Assembly (NCBI GenBank): GCA_002104905.1
Contig: MCFE01000026.1
Coordinates: 62,001-126,000, forward strand
Length of the DNA: 64,000 nt
Direction: 5' to 3'
DNA from: Basidiobolus meristosporus CBS 931.73
Taxonomy: Eukaryota > Basidiobolomycota > Basidiobolomycetes > Basidiobolales > Basidiobolaceae
Shown here in pieces: positions 56,060 to 64,000 of this stretch. The notes below the pieces were generated by a model. That model made no database searches. It had not been told where the DNA came from and saw nothing but the letters and a program-made list of their open reading frames with translations. A program made the position numbers and the translations under genes. Each line of letters opens with the position of its first letter. Position 1 is the stretch's first letter.

Positions 56060-57956
56060 CATTTATATTAACCTATACAAGTCCCTATACCCTACATTAA
56101 CATTAAGCCCAACTCCACATACAACAAGTAACTCCATTAAAATCCACCACCCAATAAGTATTTCTACTGCAATGCTCAGGTTCCACAACCATGGCTGGAA
56201 CCCAGCTGCTTTATGCCACTGCTCACTCACTGGTTCCCACACTTCCAGGCCTTCAGCCAGCACTGCAAGATCTAGCACATCATCTGCCAGTTTTTGCAAT
56301 AAATCCTTGCAGTATTAAAGTGATTTTCTTCAGCACAGCTCTTGAAGACATGCAGCAACCTCTTGGTGTGCCTATTAATGTTCCAAAATTCCACTGAAGG
56401 CATTGTGTAAGTCTTTCAAGCTCTGGAAGTTGTAGCCTTGTCTGTCAGTGGGATCTCCACTCTGTCAACAATGGAGAATGTGGAGGCTGCGGTAGACAAG
56501 TTGCCTTTTTCAGCAAACTCATCTACCTTGCAGGAGAGTAGCTCAACTAGCAGCACTTTCAACTCTTATGAAAACAGCTGTTTTCTAGTTGGTAATTCTT
56601 CTTGACTATGATGGTATTCAGTCTGATGCAGACTTGCTGCATTAATTGGCAAGAACTGCAGGTTTTCTTGCATGCCTCCCTGTCTCAGGTTTGGGTAGAC
56701 ATTCTTCCCTTTACCTTTACCTTTATCACTGGCAGCTCTTTTACTGCTCCTTTGTCTTAGTGATTCTTGTAAAGATCTATGTTTTCTCCTTGATAAGTTC
56801 TGCTCTGATGAATCTATTTTGGCCTGCTTGTCCCTAGCTGGCACTCTTCTAGCAACCTGACATTTCTTTTCTGCTTGTTTTGAGCTCTCAACTGTAGTTG
56901 TGACAGGCCCCTGTAAAAGCCACTGGTTTTTATTACTGCCAGGTCCTTCACTGCTACCTTGACTGGGTGCTTCTTGTGTGGTACTGGGCTTTTTCCATGA
57001 TAAATGTTGTGCTGGTGCATTTGTGTCTGCCTGCTTGTTCCTAATTGGCACTCTTCCGGCTACCAGAAATCTCTTTGATGCTTGTCAGGAGCTTTTGACC
57101 CTGCTTGTAATGGGCTCTTGAGGAAGCCTCTGGTTTTTAGCCATGGCACCCTTGTTCTTCTGCCATTGATAGTTTCTGCTATTCTTAAGATACTTTTGTA
57201 ATATACCCATGATGGCCCAAAAACTGTTTGCCTGTTTGCATCCAGGATAATGCTCATGGAACAAGTCAAGTGCATTCTGCTTGGCCTTGATTTCCTGATG
57301 GTCCCATGGTATGCTGGCCTTAAGGTGATGGCATGCTAGACTTCTGACAGCCTCTTGTACATTTGCCCACTCATCATTATTGCACTCAATGGCTTAACAT
57401 ATCTTCAATGTCTTTTGATTTTAGGCTTTGGTATATGCACCACATTGTCTCCCTCCCATGCTGTGATAGGTTTTTCTGTGGGCTTTATCTTTGGGGACTG
57501 TTGGTGTGCTTCAAAGATTGAACAGTATTCCTTGGCTGTTACATTGGGACATGGCTCAATTCTTGGCTGTGACATTGAGCTACTTGAGTTCCTCCTTTGC
57601 AGCAAAGATACTGCTTTCTCTACCTGGGATATTGATTGCTCTACACATATTATCTGCTCATCTTGTTTCTGAACTATTTCCTGACTTCTCTTGGCCATTA
57701 CATCTATCCTATCAGCCACTGCACCTAATTACTTCATTAATGCTTTGGTATGAGCTGACAACATGCTTGATCATATGGGCAGTGGTGATATTATCATGGC
57801 CACTTGCCAATCTTTAACTGAGGGTACTGTGTTTTCTATGTTCTCATCTGCCTGAGCATAACGGTCAGCTTGTGGCTCCACAAAGGTTCTCATTTGCCTA
57901 CTTGACTGAGAGCCTGAGGAGTCTGCATTATCACTTTCAATGGGCACACTGTCCAC
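56060..57956 (-). pseudogene. Second (accessory) gene of the Tnp2/CACTA-like element
   Basis: Broken frames read leftward from about 57956: MDSVPIESDNADSSGSQSSR; MADRIDVMAKRSQEIVQKQD with a helical Gln/Glu-rich part and WEGDNVVHIPKPK; then SILRIAETINGRRTR-type sequence; a basic Ser/Gln/Lys-rich part (SSKRAASDKGKGKGK); and LIGWWILMELLVVCGVG near the end. No known domain. It is transcribed away from the zinc-finger/transposase gene, with 350 bp between them. Frameshifts near 57400, 57280 and 57055 show it is decayed, though introns could explain some breaks. Confidence 0.5.
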
Positions 57957-58311
57957 AAGGCCTTTTTGAATGTAGCCACACTTGTTGCACCAAATGTTAA
58001 AGCAAACTGTTGTCCAACCGCTCTTCTGTTGCTGCCAGAAGTGGGGTTAGGTCAGGAACCAGCCAACATTGCTTTATTTTTGGCAGCATATATATGGAAG
58101 TGAGGCAAACCAAAGAGGAAATAGTGTTGCATATATGTTTGTATGTGGTGCCACAGCTTTATTTATAATGCTTACAATGGTAGGTTGTCACTGAATCTTA
58201 CATTCATGTAGGTGCAATGTCTCAAATATATGACTGTCTTAAGTGCACATGGGTATTGACCAAATTGTGATATAATAGCATTACAATGCTGGAGGTCAAA
58301 CTGTTTGCCCC
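57957..58311. promoter_or_regulatory. Divergent promoter region of the Tnp2-like element
   Basis: A 355-bp interval between the two divergent genes, conserved in the fragment at 49675-50277. No exon is seen. Confidence 0.5.
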
Positions 58312-60140
58312 ATGGACAAGACTACTTTGACCCAATGCCATAAGAGAAAAGAAAAAAGACCATGTGGCTATTGTGGCAAGCCTCTCAGTCATGAAGCACA
58401 CAGACAGCACAGAAAGTATTACAAGGATCATTGCCAGTGTTTTGCCACCCAAGTCATATTTGACCATTCATTGATCACTGAAGTATCAACATTATCTTGC
58501 TGGCCTGTTGATACTTCTGTATTGGCACCTGGCCATATTTGGCACCTTGCGCAAACTGAGTCAGGTGAGTTTGTGGTGCCTTTAGGACCACCTCAGCCTT
58601 CTGTATATGGCACGCAGAGTGATTGCTCTGACAAAGAAGGCTCACTAGTAGATTTTGAGCCCATCTCCCCTAACAACAGTACCATTTATGAGTGCAGTCA
58701 AATCCCATTATGCAACATGAAAACACCTGGTGAAACAAATGCCAAGGACACTTTATGAAGGCAAGTGAACCTAGTAATCTATCTGCTGGTGAATGATGTA
58801 ATGATGTGGCTAAGAAGTTGCAAGCAAGGGCTACTTTGAAGGTATGTATGACCCTACCTTTGCTTTAGCACTTGATGGATTCTCATTAAACAAGTACTCT
58901 ACCAGCAGATCCTGCTAGCCACTGATTCTCATCAACCTCAATCTGCCACCCATCTTACAGCTTCAGAGAGATAATCTGATGATAGTCTCACTGGTATCTG
59001 GGCCAAAATCACTGTCCAACCCAGATAGCTACCAGTATCCATTGCTGTATGAATTTTGTATGCTTTCCAGTAGGATAACAGTAAATGGCCATTATGAAAA
59101 AGCGCATATGATTATTTGCATTGAAACTACGCCAGCCATCAGCAAGATGGCTGGTTATTCCAGGCACAATGGATGGTATTACTGTCACATGGGTGAGATC
59201 CAGGGTGTTTACTCCATAACTCACTCACATTATTATTGCCCACACACCAGCACCAAGATTATCATATTTGGGTTAGGGCTAAGAACATCATCTATCCACT
59301 GAGAGAATGTACAGAAGTAAGCATGCAACTGCAGCAAAGTTGGCAAGCTATAAGCCATTTGCCAGAGTTTGGAATAGATTAAAACCAGAGATACTTAATA
59401 CAGAGGGTATCTGATGGAGCAAAAGCTTACACTGAGAGCAATGCATTTGCTTTTAACAATATTCCAATACTGATGACCAAGTTGTACATGGGGTATTTCA
59501 AGCAAAATAAGCCCTTTGAGATACTGGAGAATTTTGAAAGAATTGGCAAGATATTACAGAGTATCCACTACCCTAAGTACTTCTCACAGGCTCCAATGAA
59601 TATTCATATGCACATGTAACAATACAAATGTAAAGACAAGATGAACTGAATATGTGTTCATTCAATTGGTGATCTGAAGCCATTTCTACCAAGAGTACAT
59701 TGGAATCATTGGGAGTCATAAGTAGACATTGTAGAAATATCTATCCAGAAGCAGATCACCAATGCTCACTTGATACATATACAGCTGTTGCGTGAGGAGT
59801 TTGTGACAGGATTTGAGCGGCTATACACAAACATAAAGCTGAACATGTAAATCTCTTCTGCTACTGTATCCAATCTCTACTCCATCTTGCAGAGTGTGTG
59901 GAGAATGTTGGGCCTTGATTCACCTTTAGGGAGTTTCCTATGGAGCAGATGTGTGGGGAGATAGGAAGACAAGTCAAGTTGCAGGTACCACCATATCCCA
60001 ATCTCATCAAGAATATTACCTTCAAGTCTCTCATGGATGTGATCAGTTAGCTCATAGAGGACAGGCAGGAAGAGTAGGAAAATACTGAGGACAGATATGC
60101 ACATGGAGACACATATGCCAATGCCATTAAGAAGCTAAGC
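58312..60140 (+). pseudogene. Tnp2 (CACTA/Plavaka-like) transposase, decayed
   Basis: Starts MDKTTLTQCHKRKEKRPCGY with a zinc finger CGYCGKPLSHEAHRQHRKYY, like the N-terminal finger of fungal Plavaka transposases. After an interrupted stretch, 58955-59300 gives LQRDNLMIVSLVSGPKSLSN, YQYPLLYEFCML, and MAGYSRHNGWYYC, the Tnp2 (PF02992) pattern of a GPK motif, PL..EL, and a Gly-His-Cys block. Remnants continue to about 60140 (FEILENFERIGKILQSIHYP). Many in-frame stops. No CACTA terminal repeats were identified. Confidence 0.72.
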
Positions 60141-60671
60141 AGCCCCAATGCATGGGTAATCAGTTAAGTAATGCAAAGTTGGGTTGGGAGCAACAAGCAA
60201 CTAATTTCTGTTAGGATAACTCTACCAAGATATGCCAGATTTCTCATGGCCACAAGCTAACTGCTACACCAATCAATACAGAAGTCATACAAACCAAAGC
60301 CAGAGTGCACCTTTAAGGGGGACTAGAATCCAGCAGGGAGAAGGAATCTATTGACTAAGCACCAAGAAGTTCTTTGAGGATATTCAGAAAGCATTTATGG
60401 GAGAAGTGGCAACAACCAAGCATATGTTTGCAAGATGTATATGTTACCAGCAATACTAGGTATAGGGCAATTTTGCAAGTATTCCACTAAAGAGCCATAA
60501 AGTTGAGGTGATAGAAGTATGTCAATTGCGGCAGGTGTGCACCTTTGTTGAGGTTACTAAGCAGGATGCCATAGTTTTTTTGATTTGAACTGTATGTGGA
60601 ATACCCAAGGTAGTAGTGGGTAAGCAAATAAAAAGGGGTGATTCTAGTGTTGGTGAAGCCTGGACTGATGG
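60141..60671. other. Unassigned, probable 3' part of the Tnp2-like element
   Basis: No readable frame longer than about 80 codons with a recognisable motif. It ends where the LTR-like copy begins. Confidence 0.4.
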
Positions 60672-61481
60672 GTGCCAGAGTAGTGGGGTCACAGTGACAC
60701 CCACTGACAGATGTGCTCATTCCCATATTTTCTACTTCCCTATTTCTCTACTACACTTATTTTAATTTTATCCCATTTGTCTTACTTCATCAATACTATC
60801 CCATAAGCCGGCCAACTATCACATCTGCTTACCTTATTGTATAAGTTATCCCTCACTTATATAAGATTACTAGCTGTAAGTGCTTCTATATTGTGTAAGT
60901 ACTCATGCCAGTACCTGTGACACATAATCAACCTGTGTCACCATCCCTACCATTTCTATACCAATATATGGTATCCCTATGTTACACAGGTTTCAGAGCA
61001 CTGATCCCTGATTGGTTGGATATGTGTGCCTCCTAGAACCTTCCAGCACCTATTTAGAATACTCTTAGCTCATTCTGATTTCATTGAGACTTCTATTGTT
61101 CACTGGAACCTTCTGGAACACCATGATTAGTAATAACCAAGTCAGTGAGAACAGTCTATAAGGGAGGCAATCTCTCAACAATAAATCATCATCCCTTTTA
61201 TCAATATATTGACTTGCTTATTAGTGTGATCACTTCTACCTGCTGCTACCTGAACTTCCATGCTGACAGCCAACTGTCCTTGGAAGCACTACTTGGGAGG
61301 AATGCTCAGATTAGGTATCTTTTCTTATATTTGATTCTTTCCCAAGTTTGTTCTTGTACAAGCTTCAATACTTTTCTGTCTTTGTAACTATTGAATACAG
61401 CTGCATTCTTATCAAGTCCCTGCTGGTGGAGTTTACAGTTGTTTTGACTTTGGAAGCTTTGGTACATTGTCATCTATTGTG
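60672..61481 (+). mobile_element. 1.07-kb LTR-like family, copy 3 (3' truncated)
   Basis: GTAGTGGGGTCACAGTGACA to TACATTGTCATCT, similar to the first about 830 bp of 40551-41621. TATA (CTATAAGGGAGGC) and ACAATAAATCATC signals are kept. More diverged than the two inverted copies are from each other. Confidence 0.8.
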
Positions 61482-61699
61482 TTGTATTTTGATTAGTTTG
61501 GGGCTTGTTCTACAATGTTGAGGCTAATTAACAATATACAACAACTCTCAGTATGCTAACACTGAAGTGGTTTATTGGGAGTTTGATATACCAATAGATG
61601 ATATAGCTTTCACTAATATGCTCAATCTCAAGCTCAAGATATACTATAGGCAGTGTTTCTCACTTCTACAGCAGTGTTCCAACCTTCCGTTAACTAATG

Positions 61700-62320
61700 G
61701 GCTTATTTACTCTCATAGTAATGTTTCCTTATCTGGATATCATTTTTCTTACTGAGAGAATATTTCCAAATAAGGAAATTCTGAACTCTCCTCTAACCTA
61801 AAGGGGTGTGTTGTAGTGGTCTCTAATGGGGTGTCTAAAGGGGTATCTAAGAGCAAAGGGGCTTCTTGTAGTTGTCTCTAGAGTGGACTTTGCACTAAAG
61901 GGATACCTAAAGGGGCATCTTTAGAGTACAAAGGTTTCTTAAAGGGGTCTCTAAAGGGGTCTTTAGACTAAAGGGGTGTCTAAAGGGGCGTCTTTAGAGT
62001 ACAGGGGCTTCATAGAGGGGACTCTTTCAGCAGAAAAGTGGTAGTTTCTTGTAGAACTTAGACTTTATTCTTGTGAGCTTTGCAGTCTCCTTACTTATGT
62101 AGTACTGATCAAAGTCAGAATACTCAACAGTGAAAGTGATGCCGGGGATGTCTTAAAACATTTAAGCTTGTAATTGTAGTGTGGAGATTCTGGAAAGAGA
62201 GGCACTCCTTTATTTTTCAGCTGGGGAAGTCACATATATGAAATTTCTGTAGGATCAAAGTTTTTGGGCAATTGCGCAAGCAATACACATGATACAAATC
62301 TAAAACTTTGCAGCAAAGCA
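61700..62320 (+). mobile_element. LTR-like repeat (AAAGGGG family), copy 2, with internal minisatellite
   Basis: Related to 38030-38700. From 61795 to 62020 it has about a dozen tandem words of the form TCTAAAGGGG with small variations. The downstream part shares ACTCAACAGTGAAAGT and CATATATGAAATTTCTGTAG. It ends just before a copia LTR. Confidence 0.55.
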
Positions 62321-62325
62321 GACCA

Positions 62326-62694
62326 TGTTGCAATTTAAGAGGTGATTTGGATATAAGGAACTTATCAAGAAATAGTGATAATAGTCAAACTGTTGTTAAT
62401 TACTAAAGAAGCTCAGTATTTATACCTTTGTAGAAGTAATACAGCTGTTGCACTAAGTAAGGAGGGTTTCTCAATATTCAGGAGCATTCTGTAACAGTTT
62501 TAGGGTTAATACATAATAGCTGGTATTAGTGCTAATTTGATCCTGACTATAGAGGAATATTCATAAGATCATAGATCTGAAGAAAGTGACAAAGTTGGAG
62601 CTATAAATTAGTCCCACAGTGATGAATACTAGTCCAGAATTGTTAAGTAAATTTTTAGCTGCAGAATGATACCAAATAGTCCAATATTTCAACA
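62326..62694 (-). mobile_element. 3' LTR of right-hand copia element
   Basis: 369 bp, TGTTGCAATTTAAG...ATTTCAACA on the plus strand. The adjacent ACTCCCCCTCAA is the complement of the polypurine tract AGGGGGAG. The pol stop codon (62689-62691) lies inside the LTR end. Confidence 0.88.
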
Positions 62695-64000
62695 CTCCCC
62701 CTCAACTAAATAATTTCTTAATCCTAATTCCTCTTGAAGATTCTCAAGTTCTGGCCTAGCTAGTGATTTTGTCAATATATCTGCCACCATTTTGTTAGTT
62801 GGGCAGTACACTAAATCTACTAAGTTATCTTCTACAGCTTCCCTCACAAAGTGATGCTGTATATCAATGTGCTTAGTTCTGGCATGATTAGTAGGATTTC
62901 TAGCTAATGAAATACAACTTTGATGATCCTTGTAAATACATGTTGGTTCATCTGAATTAAAACCTAAGTCTTTGAATAATTTTTGTAGCCATATAGCGTC
63001 CTTGGTTGCTTGACATGCAGCCATATATTTGGCTTCAGCTGTAGATAGGTCCACAGCTGGTTGTTTCTTGCAATTCCAAGTAATAGCTGCACCAGCATAA
63101 AGAAATACATAGCCTGTGGTAGAGCATCTGTGAATTGGATCCCTACCCCAATCTGAATCATTATAACCATCAAATTTTTGCCTATTAGCTGCTCCAGAGT
63201 ATTCCAGTACCATATTTGTGGTACCTTGTAGATATCCGAAAATCTGCTTAACTGCTGCAATTTGATCTGATCCATAATTCTGCATGAATTGACTGTCTAT
63301 TCCAACTGCCACTGCAATATCAGGATGTGTAGGCACCATCAAGTACATTAGGATACCAACCATTGATTGATAGGGAAAGTTTTGGTCCATATTTGAGCCG
63401 TTTTCATCAAATACTGGCTGAGATTTGCTTAATTTCAGGTTGTTGTCCATAGGGGTAGCTGCAGGTTTGCAGTTTTCCATTTTGAAGTCTCTAAGAATGT
63501 CCCTGATGTACTTAGACTGCTTCAGCACAATTTTCTGCGTAGGTATGTCAAATTTGACCTCAATTCCAAGAAAATAGCTCAATTTTCCAAGATCTTTCTT
63601 CTCAAACTTGCTGAAGAGATCTGATTTTGTCTGTATTAGTGCCTCTTGGTCATTTGAAGCTATAATTGGGTTGTCCACATAAAGAACCAGGATGATCACA
63701 CCCATTTTGAGCTGTTTCACATATATACTGTGATCTGCAGTGCTACAAGAGAACCCAGTTTCCTCTAGATATGTGTCAATCTTTTTATACCATGCTCTAG
63801 GTGCCTGCTTAAGCCCATACAACAGTTTTCTAAGTTTGCATACCTGATAGGGTACTTTTGGATCGGTAAAGCCTTCTGGTTGCTCCATATATATAGTTTC
63901 TTGCAAATCCCCATTTAGAAAGGCTGTTTTGACGTCCATTTGGTGTAGATGTAGACTGTGTACAGCTGCCAGGGCTACAACTGTCCTAATTGAGTTAAAC
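62689..64000 (-). CDS. Copia-type pol, RT and RNase H (5' part beyond the window)
   Basis: Open over 416 codons from the Met at 63939 and still open to the window edge upstream. RT blocks: MDVKTAFLNGDLQETIYMEQ, KLLYGLKQAPRAWYKKID, LVLYVDNPIIAS (YVDN where YVDD is expected), LGKLSYFLGIEV. RNase H: YNDSDWGRDPIHRCSTTGYV, LSTAEAKYMAACQATKDAIW, DHQSCISLARNP, KHIDIQHHFVREAVE. The C-terminus runs into the LTR. The change of the second catalytic Asp to Asn would be expected to abolish polymerase activity. Confidence 0.92.
   Translation of the reverse strand, partial: FNSIRTVVALAAVHSLHLHQMDVKTAFLNGDLQETIYMEQPEGFTDPKVPYQVCKLRKLLYGLKQAPRAWYKKIDTYLEETGFSCSTADHSIYVKQLKMGVIILVLYVDNPIIASNDQEALIQTKSDLFSKFEKKDLGKLSYFLGIEVKFDIPTQKIVLKQSKYIRDILRDFKMENCKPAATPMDNNLKLSKSQPVFDENGSNMDQNFPYQSMVGILMYLMVPTHPDIAVAVGIDSQFMQNYGSDQIAAVKQIFGYLQGTTNMVLEYSGAANRQKFDGYNDSDWGRDPIHRCSTTGYVFLYAGAAITWNCKKQPAVDLSTAEAKYMAACQATKDAIWLQKLFKDLGFNSDEPTCIYKDHQSCISLARNPTNHARTKHIDIQHHFVREAVEDNLVDLVYCPTNKMVADILTKSLARPELENLQEELGLRNYLVEGEC

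Overview
The window is nuclear DNA of a fungus, most likely an early-diverging (non-Dikarya) lineage. The genes have short introns (about 45-75 bases, GTAnGT-type donors, CTAAC/TTAAC-like branch points). They encode typical fungal proteins (NTE1, BUD22, TAP42, EMC8, EDEM/MNL1, eS1) together with a SOSS-B/hSSB-type OB-fold protein. The lineage call is an inference from gene content; no rDNA or other marker is present.

The window has two compartments. From 1 to about 17,000 it is gene-dense with tight spacing: NTE1 C-terminus (+), a dolichyl-diphosphatase-like PAP2 enzyme (+), BUD22 (-), EMC8 (-), a SOSS-B-like ssDNA-binding protein (-), an uncharacterised multi-pass membrane protein (+), an HMG-box protein with an INO80-subunit-like helical region (+), ribosomal protein eS1 (+), a NIF/SCP-type phosphatase (-), an EDEM-like GH47 protein (-) and TAP42 (-). 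These are housekeeping genes for lipid metabolism, ER membrane-protein biogenesis and quality control, ribosome biogenesis, chromatin and PP2A signalling; they do not form a pathway cluster.

From about 17,250 to the end I find no host gene, only repeats. A copia-type (Ty1) element with a 349-bp LTR (18,125-21,509) runs into a very large degenerate satellite array (21,510-36,210). The array has a basic period near 34 bp, an E-box-like dyad core (CACCTGGACCCAGGTCC) and clear higher-order periods of 98 and 198 bp. A 3,402-bp PIF/Harbinger-like DNA transposon (23,205-26,606) sits inside it with an exact AAT target duplication. To the right lie an unassigned stretch (36,211-38,029), an LTR-like repeat, and two nested Ty3/gypsy elements on the minus strand: truncated element A (39,310-44,387 plus a split LTR) and nearly complete element B (44,721-49,634), inserted in A's LTR with an AACT duplication. 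A is also broken by two 1.07-kb LTR-like copies in opposite orientation. Beyond these are a decayed third Ty3 copy, copia fragments and LTRs (one a solo LTR with an ATTAC duplication), a decayed Tnp2/CACTA-like DNA transposon with two divergent genes, and a copia RT-RNase H segment running off the right edge.

The best candidate for something undescribed is the satellite array: it is long and palindromic, most uniform in its centre and more diverged toward its edges, and flanked by nested retroelements. That is what a centromeric or heterochromatic satellite would look like, but the sequence alone cannot show that function.
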